From NCBI GenBank assembly GCA_003725745.1, contig RHDP01000001.1:2077501-2141500 (forward strand): DNA of 64,000 bases, given 5' to 3'. Shown one piece after another: positions 45,097 through 53,904 of this stretch. This DNA comes from Streptomyces sp. I6 (lineage in GTDB: Bacteria > Actinomycetota > Actinomycetes > Streptomycetales > Streptomycetaceae). The position numbers and the translations under genes were made by a program. Position 1 is the stretch's first letter, and every line of letters starts with the position of its first letter. The notes beneath the pieces are model-generated. The model ran no database searches and was not told the DNA's origin. It worked only from the letters and a program-made list of their open reading frames with translations.

Positions 45097-47325
45097 TCAG
45101 GTGATCTTTCCCACGAACCCTCCACCTGTCAGCCTGTGGTCAAGGGCGGTAAAGCGCCTGCCTGCCGAGGCGGTACGGACCGCCTGCCCTATCGCCCTGC
45201 GGGAGCCGACCAGTACGACGAGCTTCCTCGCCCTGGTGACGGCCGTGTAGAGCAGGTTCCGCTGGAGCATCATCCAGGCCCCGGTGGTGACCGGAATCAC
45301 CACGGCCGGGTACTCACTGCCCTGGGAGCGGTGGATCGTGACGGCGTAGGCGTGGGACAGCTCGTCCAGCTCGTCGAAGTCGTACGGCACCTCCTCGTCC
45401 TCGTCCGTCAGCACCGTCAGCCGCTGGTCGACCGGATTGAGTGAGGTCACCACGCCGACCGTGCCGTTAAAGACTCCGTTCTTTCCCTTTTCGTAATTGT
45501 TGCGAATCTGAGTGACCTTGTCGCCGACGCGGAAGACCCGGCCGCCGAGGCGCTTCTCGGGCACATCGGGGCGGGCGGGGGTGATCGCCTGCTGGAGCAG
45601 CCCGTTCAGGGTGCCCGCGCCGGCGGGCCCCCGGTGCATGGGCGCCAGGACCTGCACATCCCGCCGCGGGTCCAGCCCGAAGCGCGCCGGGACCCGCCTG
45701 GCGGCCACGTCGACGGTCAGCCGGCCCGCCTCCTCGGTGTCGTCCTCGACGAAGAGGAAGAAGTCGCTCAGCCCGTGGGTGACGGGCTGCGCTCCGGAGT
45801 TGATGCGGTGGGCGTTGGTGACCACTCCCGACTGCTGGGCCTGCCGGAAGATGCGGGTGAGCCGGACGGACGGGACCGGGCTGCCGTCGGCGAGGAGATC
45901 GCTGAGGACCTCGCCGGCGCCGACGCTCGGAAGCTGGTCCACATCGCCCACGAGCAGCAGATGAGCGCCGGGCGCCACGGCCTTCACGAGTTTGTTGGCG
46001 AGCAGCAGGTCCAGCATGGAGGCCTCGTCGACCACCACCAGGTCGGCGTCGAGCGGCCGGTCCCTGTCGTAGGCCGCGTCGCCGCCCGGCTTCAGCTCCA
46101 GGAGCCGGTGCACGGTGGACGCCTCGGCACCGGTCAGCTCGGCGAGCCGCTTGGCCGCCCTCCCCGTGGGAGCCGCGAGGACCACCTTGGCCTTCTTGGC
46201 GCGGGCGAGCTCGACGATGGAACGGACCGTGAACGACTTGCCGCAGCCGGGGCCGCCGGTCAGGACGGCCACCTTCCGGGTCAGGGCGAGACGCACGGCC
46301 TGCTCCTGCTCGGCCGCGAGTTCCGCGCCCGTACGGTCGGCGAGCCAGGCCAGCGCCTTGTCCCAGGCCACGCCCTGGAAGGCCGGCATACGGTCCTCGT
46401 CCGTGCGCAGCAGCCGGGTCAGCTGGGCGGCCAGGGACAACTCGGCGCGGTGGAAGGGCACCAGGTAGACCGCGGTGACCGGGTCCCCGCCCTCCGGCGA
46501 GGGGACCTGCTCCCGGACGACCCCCTCCTCCCCGCCCGCCAGCTCGGCGAGGCAGTCGATGACCAGGCCGGTGTCGACCTGGAGGAGCTTCACGGAGTCC
46601 GCGATCAGCCTCTCCTCCGGGAGGTAGCAGTGCCCCTGGTCCGTGGACTGGGACAGGGCGTACTGCAGACCGGCCTTGACCCGGTCCGGGCTGTCGTGGG
46701 GTATGCCCACGGCCTGGGCGATCCGGTCGGCGGTGAGGAACCCGATACCCCAGACGTCCGCGGCGAGGCGGTACGGCTGGTTCCGGACGACGGAGATCGA
46801 CGCGTCCCCGTACTTCTTGTAGATCCGCACGGCGATGGAGGTGGAGACGCCCACGCCCTGGAGGAAGACCATGACCTCCTTGATGGCCTTCTGCTCCTCC
46901 CAGGCAGCACCGATCATCTTGGTGCGCTTGGGGCCGAGGCCGGGAACCTCGACGAGCTTGCCGGGCTCCCGCTCGATGACGTCAAGGGTGCCCGCGCCGA
47001 AGTGGTCGACGATGCGCTCGGCGATCCTGGGCCCGATGCCCTTGATGAGGCCGGAGCCGAGATAGCGCCGGATGCCCTGGACGGTGGCGGGCAGGACGGT
47101 GGTGTAGTTCTCGACGGTGAACTGCTTGCCGTACTGCGGGTGGGAGCCCCAGCGGCCCTCCATCCGCAGCGACTCACCCGGCTGCGCGCCGAGGAGCGAG
47201 CCGACCACCGTGAGGAGGTCGGAGCTGCCGCGCCCGGTGTCGACCCGGGCGACGGTGTACCCGTTCTCCTCGTTGGCGTAGGTGATCCGCTCCAGGACCC
47301 CTTCGAGCACTGCCAGATTGGACAT
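45097..47325 (-). CDS. recD2: RecD2-like ATP-dependent 5'-3' DNA helicase
   Basis: 742-residue superfamily 1B helicase. Residues 1-200 hold an OB-like start and helix-hairpin-helix motifs (IKGIGPRIAERIV, VPGLGPKRTKMI, WGIGFLTADRIAQ), which separate RecD2 from the RecBCD subunit. Motor motifs: GGPGCGKSF (Walker A), VVDEASMLDLLL (Walker B), VGDVDQLPSVGAGEVL, RIFRQ and a UvrD-like AVTIHRSQGSEYPAV plus LLYTAVTRAR. Start ATG 47325. No recB/recC neighbour. Confidence 0.95.
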   Translation of the reverse strand: MSNLAVLEGVLERITYANEENGYTVARVDTGRGSSDLLTVVGSLLGAQPGESLRMEGRWGSHPQYGKQFTVENYTTVLPATVQGIRRYLGSGLIKGIGPRIAERIVDHFGAGTLDVIEREPGKLVEVPGLGPKRTKMIGAAWEEQKAIKEVMVFLQGVGVSTSIAVRIYKKYGDASISVVRNQPYRLAADVWGIGFLTADRIAQAVGIPHDSPDRVKAGLQYALSQSTDQGHCYLPEERLIADSVKLLQVDTGLVIDCLAELAGGEEGVVREQVPSPEGGDPVTAVYLVPFHRAELSLAAQLTRLLRTDEDRMPAFQGVAWDKALAWLADRTGAELAAEQEQAVRLALTRKVAVLTGGPGCGKSFTVRSIVELARAKKAKVVLAAPTGRAAKRLAELTGAEASTVHRLLELKPGGDAAYDRDRPLDADLVVVDEASMLDLLLANKLVKAVAPGAHLLLVGDVDQLPSVGAGEVLSDLLADGSPVPSVRLTRIFRQAQQSGVVTNAHRINSGAQPVTHGLSDFFLFVEDDTEEAGRLTVDVAARRVPARFGLDPRRDVQVLAPMHRGPAGAGTLNGLLQQAITPARPDVPEKRLGGRVFRVGDKVTQIRNNYEKGKNGVFNGTVGVVTSLNPVDQRLTVLTDEDEEVPYDFDELDELSHAYAVTIHRSQGSEYPAVVIPVTTGAWMMLQRNLLYTAVTRARKLVVLVGSRRAIGQAVRTASAGRRFTALDHRLTGGGFVGKIT

Positions 47326-47480
47326 GCACCGACGCTACCGCCCCGCTCCGACAACGTGCCGGGCCTGTGGAAAACCTCGCGTACGGCGTCCGTGAAGCGG
47401 CCCGGGAGAGATCGCCGGACGGGCCGCCCGCAGTAGGCTGGAGTCGCATCGGCAGACGCGTGGAGCCCGTGGAGACCGCC

Positions 47481-47971
47481 CATGACCGGAACGCCCGGGG
47501 CAGGGGCGCCCGGGGCAGGGGCGCCCGGGCAGGAACGCCGAAGAAGCGGGCGCCGGGGGAACGGGCGCCCGGGCCCGATGGGGCCGGGATCCGGTCGTCA
47601 CCGGCTGGCGGCAGGGCGACCGCGTCGTCCGCTGGACGCACGGCGACCTGACGGTCCGGAAGGACTTCGCGGGACCGACGCAGGCGGCGCCGGCGTGGGC
47701 CGGCCGGGTGCTCGTGGTGGAGGCGCTGGACGACACTCCGTACACACCCACGGACAACGCGGTCGTGTACGAGGCGGACGGGACGGAACCGGTCCGGTTG
47801 GCGCCCCCGCGCGACCCGGTCGCCGAGCCGTCATGGGTGTTCGGGTTCTCCACGGCTCACCTGGACGCCCGGGGGCGCCCGGTGCTGGTGGCCGCCACAC
47901 AGGTCGGCGACTTCTGGGGCCACCCGGATCTGGAGTCGGGCACGATCGTGGACGTGCAGGAGTGGTGCTGA
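47481..47971 (+). CDS. Hypothetical protein, one apparent frameshift
   Basis: ATG 47481 opens a Gly/Ala/Pro repeat (GTPGAGAPGAGAPG). One lost base near 47524-47530 would join it to the frame GRDPVVTGWRQGDRVVRWTHGDLT...FAGPTQAAPAWAGRVLVVEA and on to a stop at 47971. The second part is strand-rich and acidic (VVYEADGTEP, VLVAATQVGDFWGHP) and looks genuinely coding; the repeat start is less certain. No known family recognised and no signal peptide. Confidence 0.55.
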
Positions 47972-48605
47972 GCCTATGACCGACCGCCGGCCGGGACCGG
48001 TCGGCCCCACGAACCGATCCGGGATACTCCGCCCGGGCGGGGAACCCGGGGCGAGGGTACGGCGTCCAAGGGCCGTGCCGTGGACGAGTCACCGCAGAGC
48101 GGAGTCGTCGGCCCTCGTTGCTGGCTGCGATCGCTGACTCCCTCCCTGGCCGCCTGCGGCCCGCGGCACGCCGCCACCGGTGCGCCCCCTCCCAGCACCG
48201 GTGGCGGCCCCTCTCCCCCGGGCCCGAGCACCCCGGCGCGCCCCGGGCGCCCTCGCGCCCCGGTCGACTCGCCGCGTCGCCTCACGGTCCCTGACGCCCC
48301 CTCACGATCTCCGACACCCCTGACGGCCGCTCCCGCCCCGCGGTGCCTCGCGACGCCGCAGTGCCTCGCGACCCCGCACCCGGCGTGTCCTCAGTGCCCC
48401 CGGTGCGCCCTCGTGTACCGCACCCGGCGGGCCCTCCGTGCCCGCCCCGGTGCGCCCTCGGTACCGCGGCCGGTGCGCCCTCGGTACCGCGGCCGGTGCG
48501 CCCTCCGTGCCGCGGCCGGGCGCGCGTCCGTACCCATCCCTTGACTGGCAGTTACTTTCCGGATATCCGTGACCCTTGGAAGTTTCCTTCAAGGAAGGAG
48601 CACCC
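47972..48605. repeat. Intergenic stretch with 23-bp tandem repeat
   Basis: Three copies of GGTGCGCCCTCGGTACCGCGGCC at 48449-48517 (third slightly changed) and looser GTGCCTCGCGACGCC repeats near 48342-48375. The promoter of the next gene must be near 48540. No gene supported. Confidence 0.75.
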
Positions 48606-50450
48606 GTGGCCGACCGGACCACTCCGTCCAGACGCTCCGTTCTCGCCGCCTCCGCCGCGGGAGCGGCCGTGGCGGCCCTCGCCTCCGGCCCCGCGCACGC
48701 GGGCCCGGCCGACCGCGGCGCCACCCGCGCCGGCCTCAAGCGGCTCATCTCCCGGATGAGTCTGGAGGAGAAGGTCGGCCAGCTCTTCGTGATGCGGGTG
48801 TACGGGCACTCCGCCACCGCACCCGACCAGGCGGACATCGACGCCAACCTCAGGGAGATCGGGGTCCGTACGGCCGCCGAGCTGATCGAGCGCTACCACG
48901 TCGGCGGCATCATCTACTTCGTCTGGGCCCACAACACCCGTGACCCGCACCAGATCGCCGAACTCTCCAACGGAATCCAGCGGGCCGGCCTGGCCCGGCC
49001 GACCCCCGTCCCACTGCTGATCTCCACCGACCAGGAGCACGGCATCGTCGCCCGGGTCGGCAGGCCGGCGACCCTGATGCCGGGCGCGATGGCGCTGGGC
49101 GCGGGCGGATCCCGTTCCGGCGCCCGGGAGGCCGCCCGGATCGCGGGAACCGAGCTGGCCGCGATGGGCATCCGGCAGAACTACGCGCCGGTCGCCGACG
49201 TCAACGTCAACCCCGCCAACCCGGTCATCGGCGTGCGGTCGTTCGGCTCCGACCCCCAGGCGGTGGCCGGGCTGGTCGCCTCCCAGGTGCGGGGCTACCA
49301 GCGCGCGGGCATCGCCGCGACCTCCAAGCACTTCCCGGGGCACGGCGACACCGTGTCGGACAGCCACCACTCGCTGCCGACGATCCACCACAGCCGCGAG
49401 GAGTGGGAGGCCCTCGACGCCCCGCCGTTCCGGGCCGCGATCGCCGCGGGCATCCGCTCCATCATGACGGCGCACATCGTCGTCCCGGCGCTCGACCCGA
49501 GCGAGGACCCGGCTACGCTCTCCCGCCCGATCCTCACGGGGATACTGCGCGAGGAACTCGGCTACGACGGAGTCGTCGTCACCGACGCCCTCGACATGGC
49601 GGGCGTGCGGCAGAAGTACGGCGACGACCGGGTTCCGGTGCTGGCGCTGAAGGCCGGCTGCGACCAGCTCCTCAACCCACCCGACTTGAGCGTCGCCTGG
49701 AACGCCGTCCTGCAGGCCGTGCGCAGCGGCGAGTTGACCGAGCGGCGCATCGAGGAGTCGATCCTGCGCATTCTGCTGCTCAAGTCCGAAGTGGGCCTGT
49801 TCAGGAACCCGTTCGTCACCCGCGGGGACGTGGACCGCACCGTGGGCAAGCGGTCCCATCTGGCGGCCGCCGACCGGATCGCCCGGGAGACCACGACCCT
49901 TCTCACCAATCCGGCCGGTCTGCTGCCGCTCTCCCGCCGCAGCCATCGCCGTGTGCTGGTGGTCGGCGCGGACCCCGCCTCCCCGTCCGGGACCACCGGA
50001 CCCCCGACCGGCACGCTCGCGAAGGCCTTCACCGAAGCGGGCTTCACCGCCACGGCGCTGTCCACCGGCATCACTCCGACGGCCGCCGGGATCGAGGAGG
50101 CGGTGGCCGCCTCGGCCGGGAAGGACGTCGTGGTCGTCGGCACGTACAACGTCTCGGCGACCAGTCCGCAGCGCACCCTGGTGTCCCGACTGGCGGCCAC
50201 CGGGGTCCCGGTGGTCACGGTCGCCATCCGGAACCCCTACGACGTCGCGCAGCTGTCCGGCGCCGGGGTCGCGGCCTCGCTCGCGACGTACAGCTGGACG
50301 GATGTCGAACTGCGGGCCGCGGTACGGGTGATCGCGGGCCGGGCCGAGCCCGGCGGCCGGCTTCCCGTACCGGTGCAGCGCGCCGACGACCCGGCGCGGG
50401 TGCTGTACCCGGTCGGACACGGCCTGGGATACCGGGGCGCCCGTCGCTAG
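48606..50450 (+). CDS. Secreted glycoside hydrolase family 3 enzyme (beta-N-acetylhexosaminidase-like)
   Basis: 614 residues from GTG 48606 (AAGGAAGGAG upstream). A twin-arginine signal (PSRRSVLAASAAGAAVAALA) exports it folded. The GH3 barrel shows LISTDQEHG, YAPVADVNVNPANPVIGVRSFG, KHFPGHGDTVSDSHHSLP and the nucleophile in GVVVTDALDMAG. The KHFPGHG...DSHHS loop carries the His/Asp pair that acts as acid/base in NagZ-type hexosaminidases. A second alpha/beta domain (VLVVGADPAS...VVVVGTYNVSA) completes the protein. A role in cell-wall or chitin sugar turnover is inferred. Confidence 0.94.
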   Translation: MADRTTPSRRSVLAASAAGAAVAALASGPAHAGPADRGATRAGLKRLISRMSLEEKVGQLFVMRVYGHSATAPDQADIDANLREIGVRTAAELIERYHVGGIIYFVWAHNTRDPHQIAELSNGIQRAGLARPTPVPLLISTDQEHGIVARVGRPATLMPGAMALGAGGSRSGAREAARIAGTELAAMGIRQNYAPVADVNVNPANPVIGVRSFGSDPQAVAGLVASQVRGYQRAGIAATSKHFPGHGDTVSDSHHSLPTIHHSREEWEALDAPPFRAAIAAGIRSIMTAHIVVPALDPSEDPATLSRPILTGILREELGYDGVVVTDALDMAGVRQKYGDDRVPVLALKAGCDQLLNPPDLSVAWNAVLQAVRSGELTERRIEESILRILLLKSEVGLFRNPFVTRGDVDRTVGKRSHLAAADRIARETTTLLTNPAGLLPLSRRSHRRVLVVGADPASPSGTTGPPTGTLAKAFTEAGFTATALSTGITPTAAGIEEAVAASAGKDVVVVGTYNVSATSPQRTLVSRLAATGVPVVTVAIRNPYDVAQLSGAGVAASLATYSWTDVELRAAVRVIAGRAEPGGRLPVPVQRADDPARVLYPVGHGLGYRGARR

Positions 50451-50612
50451 TCCCCGCGGCCCGGCGGAGCCGCCACCGGAGCACGCCCGGGCGTAGCGCG
50501 GGGTACGCCGCCGCGCTACCGGCCCCACTCCCCCACACGGTGGAAAGCCCCCGCTCCCCTGGCGTGCGCCCGCCCCGGCGGGCCACCCTGGAGGGACCGA
50601 GCAGGGGGATCC

Positions 50613-51230
50613 ATGCACATACGGCGACTTTGGGCAGGAGTGGTGTGCGCGGTGCTGGTCTCCTGCGGGCCGGCGTCGGGCGACGCCGGGGGTGCGGGCC
50701 CTTCGGAGGTCGGGGAGGCCCCGGCCACGGCACCGGCCGCGCACGGGCCGCTGTTCCTCGGCCCGGGGGACTGCAGTGGCCGGGGCCGCACCGATGTCCG
50801 CGAGGTGCCCTGCACCAGTGAGAAGGCGGCGGCGCGGGTGATCGCCCGCCACGACGGACGGCGCAGGGACGGGCCCGCCTGCCCAGCGGCGACGGACTTC
50901 GTCCTGCACATCTCGGAGCACCGCCCGGAGTTCGACGAGGACGGCGACGGTTCGGTGCCGCGGGGATACGCGTGCATGCGCAACCTGGAGCCGCCGCACC
51001 CCGGCGACCCCGGAGGCGGGGGCGGCCCGCACACGGTCGTCGGCGACTGCCTCCACACCTCCGGCAAGGGACAGGTCAAGGAGACCCCCTGTGACGGGTC
51101 CGGCGCGCACCGACCCGAGTTCAGGGTGGAGTCGGCCGTGGACGAGCGGTCCCGGTGCCCGGGGTCGACGGATCTGTTCGTGGAACTGCCCGTCGGCGAC
51201 GCGCCGGTGGGTTGCGCCCGCCGCCTGTGA
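50613..51230 (+). CDS. Lipoprotein with internally duplicated Cys domain
   Basis: 205 residues from ATG 50613. Signal peptide ending in the lipobox VLVSC. The mature part has two similar units: GDCSGRG...EVPCTSEKAAARVIAR...CPAATDFVLHI...GYACMRNL and GDCLHTSG...ETPCDGSGAHRPEFRV...CPGSTDLFVELP...GCARRL. Each has four cysteines at matching spacing. Family not recognised; LppU/SCO3897-like small exported proteins of Streptomyces have this look. Confidence 0.85.
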   Translation: MHIRRLWAGVVCAVLVSCGPASGDAGGAGPSEVGEAPATAPAAHGPLFLGPGDCSGRGRTDVREVPCTSEKAAARVIARHDGRRRDGPACPAATDFVLHISEHRPEFDEDGDGSVPRGYACMRNLEPPHPGDPGGGGGPHTVVGDCLHTSGKGQVKETPCDGSGAHRPEFRVESAVDERSRCPGSTDLFVELPVGDAPVGCARRL

Positions 51231-51319
51231 CTGGGCGCATCGCGAGTCGTCGGCGGCGGGACACGGCTCCCGGCCGCGGGACGCAGACCCCACAGCCACC
51301 GGCTCCCGGCGCGCCGAGG

Positions 51320-51430
51320 TTCAGCACGGCCACCGGTACCCCGGGTTCAGCACGGCCATCGGTACCCCGGGTTCAGCACGGTCACCGGTACCCCGGTACC
51401 CCGGGCCGCCGGTACCCCGGGCCGCCGGGC
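51320..51430. repeat. 26-bp tandem repeat
   Basis: Three copies of a 26-base unit (starting TTCAGCACGGCCACCGG) at 51320, 51346 and 51372, followed by CCGGTACCCCGGG units. It lies between convergent genes. Confidence 0.88.
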
Positions 51431-51541
51431 CGGCGGGGCTCAACGGTGCCACCGAGGCCCCCCGGGGTCCGGCCGGGCCACACGGGATTCAGCGGTGCCG
51501 TCGAGGCTCCGGGGCCCGGCGGGGCCACCGGGATTCGGCGG

Positions 51542-53005
51542 TCACGGACGGAGCATCGGCTCCCGCTCGATGTCCTGCCTGTCGAGCTTGGTGTCGGGCT
51601 TCGTCAGCCGCTTCGCCTTGGCCGGGTCCTCCTGGACTGCGGCCGGTGCGACGCCCGCCCACTCCAGGATCCGGGCGGTGGCCTTCGCCCGCTGGTCCGC
51701 CTTCAGGCCGGCGACGTTGGCACCGTGGTTGGCGCCGGGGGCGGTGAAGACGTAGCTGTCACGCGCGCCCTTGCCGAGCCGGAACGGTTCGGCACCCCAC
51801 GGGTCGTTCTCGCCGTAGACGAAGAGCATCTGCCGTGCGTGGTGGCGGACCCAGCCGTCCACGTCGTCCATCACCCACGGCTTGAAGCGCATGGGGATGT
51901 CCCGGGGCACGAACTCGCGCGGCGCCTGGTAGCCGTAGCGGCTCAGGCCCTCGAGGTGGGGCTGCTTGATGGTCGGCGCACCGAGTTCCGTACCCGCCTG
52001 GTAGTAGTACGGCGTGTACGGCTCCAGGCCCTGGTCGGTGTAGAAGGAGAAGCCGGAGATCGCGTCGACGCTGTCCCAGATCTCCTGGTCGGTGGCGGTC
52101 GCCGCCACCGGGACCGACGCGCAGTCGGCCGCCTGGCTGTACTGCCAGAAGGCCCAGGTGTAGTCGAGGACCACGGCCTCGAAGGCCTTGTCGAGCGAGC
52201 CGACGGTACTGAAGGTGTAGCCGTTCTCGGCCGCGTAGGCGGTGTACCGCGCCTCCAGCGACGCGCGGCGGACGAGCGCCTCGCGCTGCACCGCGTTCAG
52301 CTTGTCGCGGCACTCGGCGGTGCCGACCTCCTCGAAGAACCGGTCGTAGGCCGAGTCCTCCTTGTTGTTCACGTCGTTCGGCGCGACATAGGCGACGACA
52401 CCGTCCATGTCCCGAGGGTAGAAGCGCTCGTAGTACGTGGCGGTCATACCGCCCTTGGAGCCGCCCGTGGCGATCCACTTCTTGTCGTAGATCTTCTTCA
52501 GCGCGGTGAAGACGCGGTGCTGGTCGCTGGCGGCCTGCCAGATGTCGAGCTTGGACCAGTCGGCCGGGTCGGGCCGCGAGGGGCTGAAGAACCTGTACTC
52601 CAGGTCGACCTGGTTGCCGTCGACGATCTGGGTGGGCTCACGCCGGCGCGGGGTCGTACCGACGTGGTAGCCGCTGGTGTAGAAGACGGTCGGCCGGGTG
52701 GTGTCCTTGTGCAGCACCGTGATGCGCTGCTTGAACGTGCCCCTGGACGGCCGCCGGTGATCGACCGGCTGGGTGTAGCCGAGTACGAAGTAGCGGTAGC
52801 CGGGGTGGGGCTTCTCCTCGATGAGGCTCATCCCGGGTATCGCGAGGATCCGGTCCTTGATGTCCCGGGACGCGGCGTCCTCGGACGCCGCAAGCGAGCC
52901 GGTGGCTGGTTCGGCGGCGGTGGCCGCGCTCGCCGTCGTCCCGGCGCCGCCTACGAGCACCACGAGTGACAACAGCCATCTCAGTGTTTTCCGCGTTTTC
53001 CGCAT
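51542..53005 (-). CDS. Secreted S37-family tripeptidyl aminopeptidase (PS-10 peptidase type)
   Basis: 487 residues from ATG 53005 (AAGGGGAG upstream). Signal peptide RKTRKTLRWLLSLVVLVGGAG...ASAATAAEP. The core has TVFYTSGYHVG, nucleophile elbow ATGGSKGGMTATYYERFYP, acid in FVYGENDPWGAEPF and His in PGANHGANV, as in Streptomyces prolyl tripeptidyl aminopeptidases. It would trim tripeptides from secreted or environmental proteins outside the cell. Confidence 0.94.
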   Translation of the reverse strand: MRKTRKTLRWLLSLVVLVGGAGTTASAATAAEPATGSLAASEDAASRDIKDRILAIPGMSLIEEKPHPGYRYFVLGYTQPVDHRRPSRGTFKQRITVLHKDTTRPTVFYTSGYHVGTTPRRREPTQIVDGNQVDLEYRFFSPSRPDPADWSKLDIWQAASDQHRVFTALKKIYDKKWIATGGSKGGMTATYYERFYPRDMDGVVAYVAPNDVNNKEDSAYDRFFEEVGTAECRDKLNAVQREALVRRASLEARYTAYAAENGYTFSTVGSLDKAFEAVVLDYTWAFWQYSQAADCASVPVAATATDQEIWDSVDAISGFSFYTDQGLEPYTPYYYQAGTELGAPTIKQPHLEGLSRYGYQAPREFVPRDIPMRFKPWVMDDVDGWVRHHARQMLFVYGENDPWGAEPFRLGKGARDSYVFTAPGANHGANVAGLKADQRAKATARILEWAGVAPAAVQEDPAKAKRLTKPDTKLDRQDIEREPMLRP

Positions 53006-53105
53006 GCAACACACTCCCCTTGGTTCACAGCGGTCGCGGTGAACCTAGCGGGGCAATGCCGCTATGGCCAGGGCGAGTTGGACGGCGGCACGGAAACCGG
53101 CTCTC

Positions 53106-53486
53106 TCAGCAGAGCGTCCAGCCGGTCGAGGCGCGCTTCCCGGCGACGGCACCCGACACCCGGACGCAGCGGTTGAGGGCGTAGACGGTGACGGGGCCCG
53201 CCTGCCGGGTGAAGCGTCCGCTGTCGACGGCCGCGCGACCGCCGCGCGGCTGGAGGGACACCGACATCGACCGTACGGTGCCGGGCCGCTTGGCGACCGT
53301 GAGGGCGCAGACGTACTGCCGCTTCTTGTAGACGCGCAGTTCTCCCGTGGCGAACCCGACCGTCTTCGCGGGACGGCCGGAGCAGACGGATGCGGCCTCC
53401 GCCCGCTGGCCCCCCGGCCCCGCCAGCGACATCGCGCCGACGACCATGAGCACAGCGAGCACTCGCCTCACCAGCTTCCCGAACAC
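53106..53486 (-). CDS. Small secreted protein
   Basis: 126 residues from GTG 53486 (GGAGGGGAG upstream). Signal peptide VRRVLAVLMVVGAMSLAG...AEAASVC. The mature chain of about 95 residues has four cysteines and strand-rich segments (TVGFATGELRVYKKRQYVCALTV, MSVSLQPRGG, VTVYALNRCVRVSG). No known family seen; probably an extracellular small beta protein. Confidence 0.8.
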   Translation of the reverse strand: MFGKLVRRVLAVLMVVGAMSLAGPGGQRAEAASVCSGRPAKTVGFATGELRVYKKRQYVCALTVAKRPGTVRSMSVSLQPRGGRAAVDSGRFTRQAGPVTVYALNRCVRVSGAVAGKRASTGWTLC

Positions 53487-53904
53487 ACTTGCTCCCCTCC
53501 CGCACCGAGCCGTACTGACGTACGACGCAGCCGGGGCCCGGACGGTTGCCCGTCGGGGCCCGGGAGGGCGGGATCGCACGGGGGATCCGGCGGGATCTCG
53601 CAGGGGGTCTCGCACGGGGTCTCGCACGGGATGCGGCGGTATCCGGGCCGGCCGACGCCCCGGCCCGCGCCTCCGGCAGGACCTGGCCGTGGAACCGCAG
53701 GACCGGGCCGCGGAACCGGACTCGGAAACCGGGCGGCCGGAACCGGGAGCGGGCCGCGGAGCTCAGGAGGGGACGCGGGGCTCGGGAGGGGACGGTAGGG
53801 CTCACGTCGGGGCCAGGGGACTCGGGAGCGGGCCGCGGGGGCTAACGCCCGGACCACGGAACTCACGAGCGGGCCACGAGGGGCTAACGCCCGGACCACG
53901 GAAC
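53487..53904. repeat. Gap with 42-bp tandem duplication reaching the ABC gene end
   Basis: A 37-base identical block occurs at 53839-53875 and 53881-53917; the second copy includes the stop codon of the ABC transporter gene. Further degenerate GGGTCTCGCACG and CGGGCCGCGGAACCGG repeats are at 53600-53760. No gene supported. Confidence 0.85.
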
